Assembly: GCF_003634775.1 (NCBI RefSeq)
Contig: NZ_RBXB01000001.1
Location: forward strand, 1,116,001-1,180,000
Length of the DNA stretch: 64,000 nt
Reading direction: 5' to 3'
Source: Chryseobacterium defluvii
Lineage (GTDB): Bacteria; Bacteroidota; Bacteroidia; Flavobacteriales; Weeksellaceae
Of this stretch, positions 35,990 to 43,938 are shown piece after piece. Made by a program: the position numbers and the translations under genes. The notes below the pieces were generated by a model, which was not told where the DNA came from, did no database searches, and saw nothing but the letters and a program-made list of their open reading frames with translations. Position 1 is the first letter of the stretch, and every line of letters begins with the position of its first letter.

Positions 35990-36229
35990 TTATTCTTCCT
36001 CTTCTTCGTCGTACTTAGCAAGCTCCTCATCGCACCATTTAAAAGCAGCTTCTACCACTTTAGTAGCTTCATCTGCCATTGTTTCTTCATCGTCGCCTTC
36101 CAAGTCATCCAACCACTCAACTTCTTCTTCCTCAACGTTTAAGATAAATCTTGGATATTCTGTATGAACAACGAATAAATCTTCTGGAAATTCCGAATTA
36201 TCTGCTAATAAAAACTTTGGTAATTTCAT
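35990..36229 (-). CDS. Small acidic protein, unknown
   Basis: A 79-residue, strongly acidic cytoplasmic protein. The N-terminal half is ordered-looking (MKLPKFLLADNSEFPEDLF, VVHTEYPRFIL). The second half is Glu/Asp-rich and ends in a run of five Glu. No known domain can be named. The N-terminal segment looks like a conserved flavobacterial family. It is likely real because the codon use is regular, it sits behind a convergent terminator, and a long frame on the opposite strand is just its Ser-rich shadow. Confidence 0.75.
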   Translation of the reverse strand: MKLPKFLLADNSEFPEDLFVVHTEYPRFILNVEEEEVEWLDDLEGDDEETMADEATKVVEAAFKWCDEELAKYDEEEEE

Positions 36230-36339
36230 TTTTTTAATGTTTTAACTTTCTCAAAGATAATAAAATTATTCATATTTACTCCTGTCTGTTTCAATTTTTG
36301 CAAAATTTTATGAAGGGGTTTGCCTGTCGTTTATCATAA

Positions 36340-36375
36340 AAAATGATCACCATTATTTCAATGATGATCATTTAT
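36340..36375. terminator. Imperfect hairpin downstream of the hydroxyacyl-CoA dehydrogenase gene
   Basis: AAATGATCA and TGATCATTT pair around about 14 nt. No long T-run is present on either strand, so this is tentative. Confidence 0.4.
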
Positions 36376-36425
36376 ATTGAGATTGTTTTTCTCAGCCCGG
36401 AACTGTTGTTCGCTGCGAAAAACAA

Positions 36426-37319
36426 TTATTTCAAAAACATTTTGGAAACCTTTTCCGCTTTTTTACTTTCTGAATAATCATAGAATCCCTCTCCTGACTT
36501 TACGCCCAGTTTTCCGGCCATTACCATATTCACTAATAATGGATTCGGAGCATATTTAGGGTTTTTGAAACCATCGTACATTACATTCAGGATAGCCAGA
36601 CATACATCAAGACCGATAAAATCAGCCAATTGAAGCGGTCCCATTGGATGTGCCATTCCTAATTTCATTACCGTGTCGATTTCTTCCACGCCTGCCACTC
36701 CATTGTAAAGCGTTTCAATAGATTCATTGATCATTGGCATCAGAATTCTGTTGGCGACAAATCCAGGGTAATCATTCACTTCCACAGGAACTTTTCCCAG
36801 TGTTTTACTCATTTCATAGATGGCATCGAAAGTTTCTTTTGAAGTAGAATATCCTTTGATGATCTCAACTAATTTCATGATCGGAACCGGGTTCATAAAA
36901 TGCATACCGATCACTTTATCCGCTCTTTTGGTTACAGCGGCAATCTTAGTGATGGAAATAGAGGATGTATTGGTGGCCAGAATACAGTTTTCCGGCGAAA
37001 ACTCATCCATCTGAGCGAAAATTTTCAGCTTCAGATCCTGATTTTCAGTAGCCGCTTCTACAATAAGATCAGCCGCTCCTACAGCATCCTGTAGCTGAGT
37101 AAAGGTAGTAATATTTCCTAAGGTTTCCGCTTTCTGTTCTTCGGTAAGGTTACCCTTTGCAATTATTCTGTCAAGATTGGTGGTAATGGTTTTCAAGCCT
37201 CTGTCTAAAGCTTCCTGGGATACGTCTACCAGGTTTACTTTAAAACCGCTTTGTGCAAAAGTGTGTGCAATACCATTCCCCATGGTTCCTGCTCCGATAA
37301 CTACGATGTTCTTGATCAT
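36426..37319 (-). CDS. hbd: 3-hydroxybutyryl-CoA dehydrogenase
   Basis: A 297-residue NAD(P)-dependent enzyme that interconverts acetoacetyl-CoA and 3-hydroxybutyryl-CoA (fatty-acid and aromatic acid metabolism). The Rossmann motif GAGTMGNGIA is at residues 9-18, and LIVEAATENQDLK provides the conserved Glu. ATNTSSISITKIA is followed by IGMHFMNPVPIMKLVEII, which contains the catalytic His. The C-terminal helical domain has DYPGFVANRILMPMINE and GMAHPMGPLQLADFIGLD. Length matches stand-alone Hbd proteins. The upstream secreted-protein gene has the same orientation, 14 bp away. Confidence 0.93.
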   Translation of the reverse strand: MIKNIVVIGAGTMGNGIAHTFAQSGFKVNLVDVSQEALDRGLKTITTNLDRIIAKGNLTEEQKAETLGNITTFTQLQDAVGAADLIVEAATENQDLKLKIFAQMDEFSPENCILATNTSSISITKIAAVTKRADKVIGMHFMNPVPIMKLVEIIKGYSTSKETFDAIYEMSKTLGKVPVEVNDYPGFVANRILMPMINESIETLYNGVAGVEEIDTVMKLGMAHPMGPLQLADFIGLDVCLAILNVMYDGFKNPKYAPNPLLVNMVMAGKLGVKSGEGFYDYSESKKAEKVSKMFLK

Positions 37320-37333
37320 TTTTACGTATTTAA

Positions 37334-37750
37334 TTATTTTGATTTTTTATAGATAGTTATATTTCTTTTTTGTAATAAGTCGGATTTCGTTACGGGCGCT
37401 GATTCTTCAAAATAGACAATTCCGTCTCTGCTTTCGTTTCTTTTATCATTTTGTGATTTTACAACCCCTTTTAATCCTTTAATAAAGCTGCTTTTCTGGG
37501 TTTTGGTTAGCTTATCTACCCCTATATATAAGCTGAATTCACCTTCTCTGCCTAATCCGGATTGCTCATAGATTTCAAAAGCTTTAAGCTTGTTTTTCTT
37601 TTGAAATTGAGTGATATAATTCATAACGGGAACATCAGACAGTGGGCCGCAGCAAATACTTCCGTAACTTACTTCCAGGTAATTTTGATTCTTTTGTGAA
37701 TAAAATATGGAGAAACAAAATACACTTAATGCCAATATAATTTTTTTCAT
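37334..37750 (-). CDS. Secreted hypothetical protein
   Basis: A 138-residue protein with a signal peptide ending FYSQ, leaving Gln at the mature N-terminus. Two adjacent cysteines occur in YGSICCGPLSDVPV, and the mature part is a mixed alpha/beta domain with many Lys (TKTQKSSFIKGLKGVVKSQND). No family recognised. It is 14 bp upstream of the hydroxybutyryl-CoA dehydrogenase gene, so the two may be co-transcribed without any clear functional link. Confidence 0.7.
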   Translation of the reverse strand: MKKIILALSVFCFSIFYSQKNQNYLEVSYGSICCGPLSDVPVMNYITQFQKKNKLKAFEIYEQSGLGREGEFSLYIGVDKLTKTQKSSFIKGLKGVVKSQNDKRNESRDGIVYFEESAPVTKSDLLQKRNITIYKKSK

Positions 37751-37791
37751 GACGATGGGTTTTAAGAGTGCTTAAAATTAAGCTTTAAAAT

Positions 37792-38670
37792 TTATTTATT
37801 AAAATAATCCCAGACCACTTTGGTAACATCTGAAACAATTTTGCAGTTTACGGCATCCGTTTCAGTGGAATTACTTACGAATACAGCTATTGCAAAATGC
37901 TTACCGTTAGGTAATGTGATGATACCCATGTCATTTTCGGCACCCGTTACACCATCCTTGTTTTTTCCAGATGCTCCCGTTTTATGGGCAACAGGAGTTG
38001 TTTTTGGAAGCTGTTCAACTATTTTGTTGGCTCCGGTTTTTGTTCCGAGCATTACTTTCATCAGATAATCGGTAGACTTTTTAGAGAGTAGCTTTCCGTC
38101 ATAAAACTTCTTTAAGACCTGTACAATGGAACGTGTAGTACTGTAATTTTCATATTGAACATTCCAGTCTCTATGCATCTCTTCTTCATTGAATTTGATC
38201 TGGAAACCGGTTACTCCTTTTGAATCCATGAACTTCTGAACCGTTTTCGGTCCTCCGATCAACCGCAAAAGAATATCACAGCCGTTATTATCACTCAGGG
38301 CAACCGTATAATCTATGATTTCATTCAACGTGACCTCCACATTTCCGTTGGGGTATTTGTCGCGCATTGGTGACCAGGTATTTTCAAGGAGATCTGATTT
38401 TTTAAGCAATATTTTCTGGTCTAAAGAAAGCTTTCCCTGATCTACAAAATCTAAAACGGCGCAGGCAATATGAAACTTGAAAACACTTTGCATCGGTAGC
38501 TTCTTCTCCCCATTCTTATTATATTGGAAGCCGGTTTCAATTCCGAGAACGGAAACACCTACGGTGGCCTTTTTGTCTTTAAGAATTGTATTGATTCTCT
38601 TTTCCAGAACAGAATTCTGAGCCCAAACAAATACTGAGAGTAAAATAAAAAGCAAGCTTATTTTTTTCAT
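37792..38670 (-). CDS. bla: Class A beta-lactamase, subclass A2
   Basis: A 292-residue periplasmic serine beta-lactamase with a signal peptide ending VWAQ. The catalytic set is complete: S62-V-F-K65 (SxxK), S126-D-N, an acidic omega-loop cluster NEEEMHRDW (E162-164, Glu166 equivalent) and K230-T-G. The style is that of subclass A2, which includes the chromosomal CGA and CIA enzymes of Chryseobacterium and PER/CepA relatives. It hydrolyses beta-lactams; the spectrum (penicillin, cephalosporin or extended) cannot be fixed from sequence. No ampR-type regulator or mobile element is next to it, pointing to an intrinsic gene. Confidence 0.92.
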   Translation of the reverse strand: MKKISLLFILLSVFVWAQNSVLEKRINTILKDKKATVGVSVLGIETGFQYNKNGEKKLPMQSVFKFHIACAVLDFVDQGKLSLDQKILLKKSDLLENTWSPMRDKYPNGNVEVTLNEIIDYTVALSDNNGCDILLRLIGGPKTVQKFMDSKGVTGFQIKFNEEEMHRDWNVQYENYSTTRSIVQVLKKFYDGKLLSKKSTDYLMKVMLGTKTGANKIVEQLPKTTPVAHKTGASGKNKDGVTGAENDMGIITLPNGKHFAIAVFVSNSTETDAVNCKIVSDVTKVVWDYFNK

Positions 38671-38735
38671 ATTGCTACAGTTAAAAAATGAATCCCTTTC
38701 AGAGTCTAAAAGGGATTTGCAATTTAAGATATTTA

Positions 38736-40466
38736 TTATTGTACTTCAAAATAATTAAGGTTCGTTCCGTTATTTTCAAAGACGACCCTTATTTTATTCT
38801 CTCCTTTTTTAAGATGAACTCCTTTTACAGAAATGGTTTTCCAGTTTTCATTTCCACCTGTTGAAGGCAGTGCTACCGCAGCCAATTGTTTGCCTGATGC
38901 ATCTTTAATTCTTATGCTAGAATCATTGGGAGCTGAGTATCTGATGTTGAAGATGTAGGACTTATCCGTTTTACCATTGATGGTGTATTGAAGCCATTCT
39001 CCGGTTTCTGTTTTCCCTATGTAATATTGATTGGTAATTTTATCATTACATACATAAATGTCGACACCGTCATTTCTCATCTGATGGCCGGAATTCCAGT
39101 CTGATCTTTTATTTTCATCACTTACCCAAAGATTCATGAAATCTTTATCCGAATAAGCCGATCCTATTCTTCCCAAATCATATTCCGTGGCAAAAATCCT
39201 TCCCGGAGCCTGATGTTTTTTAAAAGGCTTCGTTGATTCTTCTGTCGTTTGCCTGAACATTGCATCAATGACATCATTTTTGACTTCAACATTGCTGAAT
39301 TTATAGTTATCTGCAATTTTCATCAACGTTTTATAGGCAAAATCCCTGGATGGTTTTTCACCTCCGTTTTTCCAATAGTTTAATAGCTTTTGATATTCCG
39401 GAGTGATCTTTACATTCGTGATACCCGCAATATTGTCAATTTTCTTCATGGGCCAGAAAGCATAGCCAATATTGTGTTTATCCAGCAAACTTATCAGTTC
39501 TGTGAACCACACATTGGAGTTTTCTCCTGTTTCTCCCAACCAGATAGGAATATTATGTTTCTCTCTGAGATTTAAAGCAAATTTCAACGTTTCGTCGTTG
39601 TTATAGTTCCAGTATTTATGAAAACTGAATACTAGATTGTTGTCCCAGAGAGGAGTGAGTCCGTTATAATTATTTCCCCATCCGTTCCCTTCAATAATGA
39701 TGATATGTTTTTTATCCACTGTCCGGATGGCTTCTGTGATCTCTTTCTGCAGCTTCCATAAAGGGGCATTAGACATTTCATCTGTTCCGTTCGGATTTTT
39801 GCCGGTAAAATTGATATTGGGTTCGTTGATCAGGTCATATCCACCAATCCAGGGTTCATCTTTATATCTTTCCGCCAGTTTTTTCCAAAGAGCAATTGTC
39901 TTTTTCTGATTGTCTTCACTGTCCCAAAGAGACGGTTTGGATTTGTCGTTATCAGAAATATTTGCATCATTTCCTTGACCTCCCGGAGCTGCATGCAAAT
40001 CCAGAATCAAATATAATTTATTATCGGCGCACCATTTCAGCAGATCATCCGTCATGGTGAATCCTTCTTCCAGCCAGGTATTCTGTCCTTTCACCGGTTC
40101 TTTTTCAATCGGCAGAGTGTAAAGATTATAATGCATCGGAAGCCTGATCGAATTGAAGCCTGCTTTTGCTAAAAAATCAATATCCTGTTTCGTGATACCG
40201 TTTTTAAGATAAGCCTTGTAGAATTCATTCATTCCATCTTCTCCAACCAGTTCAGCAATCTTCTCTTTGATTTTATATTGCGGACCGGCAAAATCGGCTG
40301 TTTTAAGCATATATCCTTCCTGCAACATCCATCCTCCGAGACCAAGCCCCCTCAGCTGAATGTTTTCACCTTTATCATTAATAATTTTTTGACCATTTGT
40401 TGTTAATAATTGTGATGTCCCAAATTGAGACAATAATAAAGCGGATAATAGGATGGTTCTTTTCAT
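38736..40466 (-). CDS. GH5-family glycoside hydrolase with C-terminal carbohydrate-binding region
   Basis: A 576-residue secreted enzyme with a signal peptide ending FGTSQ. The (beta/alpha)8 GH5 domain covers about 20-385: GLGLGGWMLQEGY, NSIRLPMHY, LILDLHAAPGGQG, the acid/base E215 in GYDLINEPN and nucleophile E312 in IWLGETGEN. Residues about 430-576 form a beta-sandwich resembling CBM6/CBM35-type modules (FATEYDLGRIG..., GEWLQYTING, IRVVFENNGTNLNYFEVQ). GH5 members act on many beta-glucans and mannans; the LDLHAAPGGQ signature is frequent in exo-beta-1,3-glucanase-like subfamilies. Substrate not certain. Unlinked to the SusCD locus. Confidence 0.9.
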   Translation of the reverse strand: MKRTILLSALLLSQFGTSQLLTTNGQKIINDKGENIQLRGLGLGGWMLQEGYMLKTADFAGPQYKIKEKIAELVGEDGMNEFYKAYLKNGITKQDIDFLAKAGFNSIRLPMHYNLYTLPIEKEPVKGQNTWLEEGFTMTDDLLKWCADNKLYLILDLHAAPGGQGNDANISDNDKSKPSLWDSEDNQKKTIALWKKLAERYKDEPWIGGYDLINEPNINFTGKNPNGTDEMSNAPLWKLQKEITEAIRTVDKKHIIIIEGNGWGNNYNGLTPLWDNNLVFSFHKYWNYNNDETLKFALNLREKHNIPIWLGETGENSNVWFTELISLLDKHNIGYAFWPMKKIDNIAGITNVKITPEYQKLLNYWKNGGEKPSRDFAYKTLMKIADNYKFSNVEVKNDVIDAMFRQTTEESTKPFKKHQAPGRIFATEYDLGRIGSAYSDKDFMNLWVSDENKRSDWNSGHQMRNDGVDIYVCNDKITNQYYIGKTETGEWLQYTINGKTDKSYIFNIRYSAPNDSSIRIKDASGKQLAAVALPSTGGNENWKTISVKGVHLKKGENKIRVVFENNGTNLNYFEVQ

Positions 40467-40500
40467 AGTAGTTTTTAATTATTAATTGTTAGGAGTAATA

Positions 40501-41247
40501 TTAATCATAATGAATGGTGACTCCGTAATAGGAATCTACATTCACGCCATTGATTTGGGCAGGAATCCATTGGGTTTGTAAAACAAAATCTTTCAACTGC
40601 TTATTGAATTGCTTTTCAAATATATTGTTTTTTTTGTTCTGAAAACTGCTTTCTATTGTTAAATCTTTAATTTCTCCACTTTTAGTAAGGATGAAATCAG
40701 CGGAAGTATAAGAATAAGATTCTTCGTTTTTAATGATATATTCTTTGGGGATAGGATATTTGAAGAAATAGTCTTTCTCGATTTTATCAGCCTGATTATC
40801 AAAATTGGAAGAAGGATAACGGGAAACCTGGTCACACTGCTCAAAAGAAAAGACTTCTTCAGGATGATTTTTTACAAATTCTTTTTTAGCGATATTTCGT
40901 AAAGAATCAATGAAATGTTGGCCAAACTTCCCCCCGATCAGTTTATTCATTTCAATTTCTCCACAGTTTTCGTATTTTTCTGTAGGTGAAGAGATGCAGG
41001 TGGTATGGATGGTTTTGTTTTTGATTCTATGTTGAGTTAAAAGCTTTTTAAATTCTTCTTCACCTAGAAAATCATAACCGAGTCCCGAAAAAATGGTCCA
41101 GGTATAATTTTGATACCTGAAATCATTTTGAGCCTGCCTCTTCTGATATTCACAATCTATCTCATAGCCGCTTTTCTTAGGAGGGCTACAAGACAGAATG
41201 GTAATACTACTTATTGTGAATAAAAAAAGGGAAGGTTGTAATTTCAA
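40501..41247 (-). CDS. Lipoprotein with TonB C-terminal-like domain
   Basis: A 248-residue protein starting at a TTG that overlaps the TGA stop of the upstream gene (TTGA), so translation is coupled. The signal MKLQPSLFLFTISSITILSC gives a lipoprotein Cys at 20. The last 70 residues (FILTKSGEIKDLTIESSF ... LKDFVLQTQWIPAQINGVNVDSYYGVTIHYD) have the strand pattern and the W-x-PA-x3-G-x-x-V signature of TonB C-terminal-like domains. The middle is unassigned. Role unknown. Confidence 0.75.
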   Translation of the reverse strand: MKLQPSLFLFTISSITILSCSPPKKSGYEIDCEYQKRQAQNDFRYQNYTWTIFSGLGYDFLGEEEFKKLLTQHRIKNKTIHTTCISSPTEKYENCGEIEMNKLIGGKFGQHFIDSLRNIAKKEFVKNHPEEVFSFEQCDQVSRYPSSNFDNQADKIEKDYFFKYPIPKEYIIKNEESYSYTSADFILTKSGEIKDLTIESSFQNKKNNIFEKQFNKQLKDFVLQTQWIPAQINGVNVDSYYGVTIHYD

Positions 41248-42212
41248 TTTTTGCTGATCAGTTTCATTACTTCCAAAGCCACTTTCAGGGCTTCTGTACC
41301 GTCTTCCAGGGAAACCTCAACATTTTTATTTTCGGTGATGGCTTCTGCAAAAGAGTTAAGCTCATCCAGAATGGCATTATTAGGCTGGATATTCGGATAT
41401 TCGAATAAAATCTGATTTTTTTCTCCTTCTGCATTTTCAATGATCATGTCAAAGGGAGTAGGATTTTCAGGAGCATCTTTCATACGGATCACTTCTGCCT
41501 TTTTTTCAAGGAAATCTACTGAAATATAAGCGTCTTTCTGGAAAAAGCGGCTTTTTCTCATCGCTTTCATCGAAATTCTGGAAGTCGTAAGATTGGCAAC
41601 ACAGCCGTTTTCAAATTCTATCCTTGCATTGGCGATATCCGGTGTTTTGCTTACGACACAAACGCCGCTTGCATGAATGTTTTTGACTTTAGATTTGACG
41701 ATGCTCAATAAAATATCAAGATCGTGGATCATGAGATCCAGAACTACAGAAACATCTGTTCCGCGAGGATTGAATTCCGCCAGTCTGTGGATTTCAATAA
41801 ACATTGGATTATTAATGTATTCTTTAGTGGCCATAAAAGCAGGATTATACCTTTCAACGTGACCTACCTGAGCTTTAATGCCGTTTTCACGACATTTATA
41901 AAGAATTTCCTCCGCTTGCTGAAGTGTTTGTGTAACGGGTTTTTCAATGAAAAAATGAAGGCCTTTTTCAATGGCTTTTAAGGCATAGTCATAGTGATAA
42001 ACAGTTGGTGTTACAATATCCAACACGTCAATCTGATCCAAAAGGTCATCGAAATTCTCAAAATAGGTGAATCCGAATTCGGCTTCTATTTTTTTTCCGT
42101 TTTCTACATCTTTATCATGAAATCCAATCAATTCGTACTGGTCTGACTGGCTTAAAAGTCTCAAATGTATTTTTCCCAGATGTCCGGCTCCTACCAAACC
42201 TGCTTTCAACAT
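41244..42212 (-). CDS. Gfo/Idh/MocA family oxidoreductase
   Basis: A 322-residue NAD(P)-dependent dehydrogenase-like protein. The Rossmann motif is GLVGAGHLGKIHLRLL (residues 5-20). The family's catalytic EKP motif is present in LHFFIEKPVTQTLQQAE. The C-terminal alpha/beta domain contains DLMIHDLDILLSIVKSKV with the conserved His-Asp. Typical substrates are sugars or UDP-sugars, but no sugar-nucleotide genes are close by, so the substrate is open. Divergent from pcm. Confidence 0.88.
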   Translation of the reverse strand: MLKAGLVGAGHLGKIHLRLLSQSDQYELIGFHDKDVENGKKIEAEFGFTYFENFDDLLDQIDVLDIVTPTVYHYDYALKAIEKGLHFFIEKPVTQTLQQAEEILYKCRENGIKAQVGHVERYNPAFMATKEYINNPMFIEIHRLAEFNPRGTDVSVVLDLMIHDLDILLSIVKSKVKNIHASGVCVVSKTPDIANARIEFENGCVANLTTSRISMKAMRKSRFFQKDAYISVDFLEKKAEVIRMKDAPENPTPFDMIIENAEGEKNQILFEYPNIQPNNAILDELNSFAEAITENKNVEVSLEDGTEALKVALEVMKLISKN

Positions 42213-42275
42213 AGTTTTTTAATTTTTGTAAAGATAATAATTTTCGGTATTCAGAAACAGATGATAGGTTTTAGG

Positions 42276-42306
42276 TTGATCAATATGGATTGTTTTGTTA
42301 CTTTTG
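42276..42306 (+). promoter_or_regulatory. Complete Bacteroidota-type promoter of pcm
   Basis: TTG at 42276-42278, a spacer of 20 nt, then TACTTTTG at 42299-42306, matching TTG-N19/21-TAnnTTTG. The start codon is 37 nt downstream. This is one of the best matches to the housekeeping promoter seen in the window. Confidence 0.7.
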
Positions 42307-42343
42307 TAAAAACTAGCACCTATTACCAAATACCTACTATCTA

Positions 42344-42997
42344 ATGATGCATGATTCGTTTGTACATAAAGGGAAAAGAAAAAACTTAGTGAGTTATCTC
42401 CGGCACAAAATCGGAATTTCCGATGAGCATGTACTTTCGGCAATGAATGAAGTCCCGAGACATCTGTTTATCGAAAGTATTTTCGAAGATTATGCTTATG
42501 AAGACCGTGCATTTCCCATTCTGGCCCATCAAACGATTTCCCACCCCTCAACGGTAGCGGAGCAAACAGAGCTTTTGCAGGTGAAACCGGGAGAAAAAGT
42601 ATTGGAAATAGGAACCGGTTGCGGATATCAGACGGCTGTTTTATTGGCTATGAAAGCCTTGGTGTATACTGTGGAAAGGCAGAAAGACCTGTTCGATTTT
42701 TCCAAGAAAAAATTCAGGGAGCTTCATTTATATCCTAAATTTCAAAGTTTTGGAGACGGTTTTGCCGGGCTTCCTACTTTTGCTCCTTTCGATAAAATTA
42801 TCGTTACCTGCGGGGCATCTGTTTTACCCACAGAATTATTGAAGCAGCTGAAAGTCGGAGGCAAAATGGTAATTCCTTTAGGCCCTACGGATGAACAGGT
42901 TTTATACAGGTTTACCAAAATTTCTCCTACGGAATTTGAAAAGGAAGAATTCGGGGCCTATAAATTCGTTCCCATGCTGAATAACACCAATCAATAG
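42344..42997 (+). CDS. pcm: Protein-L-isoaspartate O-methyltransferase
   Basis: A 217-residue SAM-dependent methyltransferase that repairs isoaspartyl residues in aged proteins. Signatures are VPRHLFIES, PILAHQTISHPSTVAEQTELL (substrate loop) and the SAM motif KVLEIGTGCGYQTAVLL (about 84-100). It ends with the usual GGKMVIPLGP and is normal in length. The adjacent small gene is probably separate. Confidence 0.93.
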   Translation: MMHDSFVHKGKRKNLVSYLRHKIGISDEHVLSAMNEVPRHLFIESIFEDYAYEDRAFPILAHQTISHPSTVAEQTELLQVKPGEKVLEIGTGCGYQTAVLLAMKALVYTVERQKDLFDFSKKKFRELHLYPKFQSFGDGFAGLPTFAPFDKIIVTCGASVLPTELLKQLKVGGKMVIPLGPTDEQVLYRFTKISPTEFEKEEFGAYKFVPMLNNTNQ

Positions 42998-43063
42998 ATA
43001 TAAGTTTCCAGTTCGGAATGATAATTGAAGCATATTCATTACCAAACACTTAAATCTTTTATT

Positions 43064-43324
43064 ATGGATACGAATAGGTTTAAATCATCACACGATTTTA
43101 GTAATCTTCAGAAAAACCTGCACAATAATCCGGGGTATAGTGTGGAAAGCTATTCCCAACAGGTGAAAGATTATATTAACGATATGAAGAGTAAGAATCA
43201 GGAAGCTACCAAACAGGGATTTATGACGCAGGCTAAGAAATCTGCAAAAGATGTATGGGAGGAAATCCAGGAGATGGCTTCCGAAGCGTGGGAAAAAACT
43301 AAGAACTATGATGATGAGAAATAG
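43064..43324 (+). CDS. Small helical protein, unknown
   Basis: An 86-residue protein. The ATG at 43064 is preferred over an upstream TTG frame at 43025. The N-terminal half is polar (MDTNRFKSSHDFSNLQKNL) and the C-terminal half is a charged amphipathic helix (AKKSAKDVWEEIQEMASEAW). No signal peptide and no recognised domain. A terminator follows at 43348-43379. Confidence 0.6.
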   Translation: MDTNRFKSSHDFSNLQKNLHNNPGYSVESYSQQVKDYINDMKSKNQEATKQGFMTQAKKSAKDVWEEIQEMASEAWEKTKNYDDEK

Positions 43325-43347
43325 TTTTTAATATTAAAGTTAGTAAG

Positions 43348-43379
43348 AAGCCTCACTTTTAATAAGAGTGAGGCTTTTT
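43348..43379 (+). terminator. Terminator after the small helical protein gene
   Basis: AAGCCTCACT and AGTGAGGCTT form a perfect 10-bp stem, followed by TTTTAT. Confidence 0.82.
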
Positions 43380-43388
43380 ATTTGGAAT

Positions 43389-43396
43389 TATTTTTG
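43389..43396 (+). promoter_or_regulatory. -7 element before the acidic protein gene
   Basis: TATTTTTG fits TAnnTTTG, 31 nt before the ATG at 43428, and supports that start over the one 60 nt upstream. Confidence 0.45.
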
Positions 43397-43427
43397 TTCT
43401 TGTAAAACAACACTAAATAATAAAAAT

Positions 43428-43721
43428 ATGATACCGGAAGACAATATTAACGAACAAAACAGGAAACTGGAACAGATGGACTACGATCCTGAAGAAGATC
43501 TTTTCAATCAGGAAGAACATATTCCGTTGGACGGAGACGGCAATCCGATGATCAACGAAGATAAAGAAGATGATAAAATAGATAAAGGACTGGATATCCC
43601 CGGCGTTGAAGATGACGATGAAATGGAAGAGCTGGGAACGGAGGACGAAGAAAATAATTATTGGAGCCTGAGTGATAACGAAGACGACCATGAAGAAGAA
43701 AATACGGATTTGATTCATTAA
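43428..43721 (+). CDS. Highly acidic small protein, unknown
   Basis: A 97-residue protein from the ATG at 43428; a frame extending to 43368 overlaps the preceding terminator and is rejected. It is dominated by Asp and Glu, with short conserved-looking islands (LEQMDYDPEEDLFNQEEHIPLDG, EENNYWSLSDNEDD). It is probably disordered and cytoplasmic. No function can be assigned. Ends in a strong terminator. Confidence 0.65.
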   Translation: MIPEDNINEQNRKLEQMDYDPEEDLFNQEEHIPLDGDGNPMINEDKEDDKIDKGLDIPGVEDDDEMEELGTEDEENNYWSLSDNEDDHEEENTDLIH

Positions 43722-43752
43722 CCTTACTGCTTCAGTAAGGTTTTTTATTTTC
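43721..43752 (+). terminator. Terminator after the acidic protein gene
   Basis: AACCTTACTG and CAGTAAGGTT flank a CTT loop, followed by TTTTATTTT. The stem is nearly the same as that of the terminator at 48176. Confidence 0.8.
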
Positions 43753-43823
43753 CCCATTTTTTCAATTTTATGAATGCTGATAGGGGCTTGCTGTTATTTT
43801 GCTTTGCATTATTTAATAAATAC

Positions 43824-43837
43824 TTGATCTAGATCAT
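43824..43837. promoter_or_regulatory. FNR/CRP-like palindromic site
   Basis: TTGATCTAGATCAT contains a perfect 12-bp palindrome (TGATCTAGATCA) and matches the FNR-type consensus TTGAT-N4-ATCAA at nine of ten defined positions. It lies about 100 bp upstream of the large T9SS protein gene, within its promoter region. Confidence 0.45.
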
Positions 43838-43938
43838 ATATTAATAAATGTTTATCATTGTATATTTCGCAAATAAATAACCTTATTTATAATATTTATT
43901 TGTAATTTTATAATAATATAACAGATTGAATTTTTAAT

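Noticed and set aside
35979..36167. A Ser-rich plus-strand frame
   Set aside because: It is the antisense image of the Glu-rich minus-strand gene at 35990-36229.
38736..40466. GH5 enzyme as part of the beta-1,2-glucan locus
   Set aside because: It is 16 kb away, on the other strand, with its own context. GH5 enzymes do not typically act on beta-1,2-linkages.
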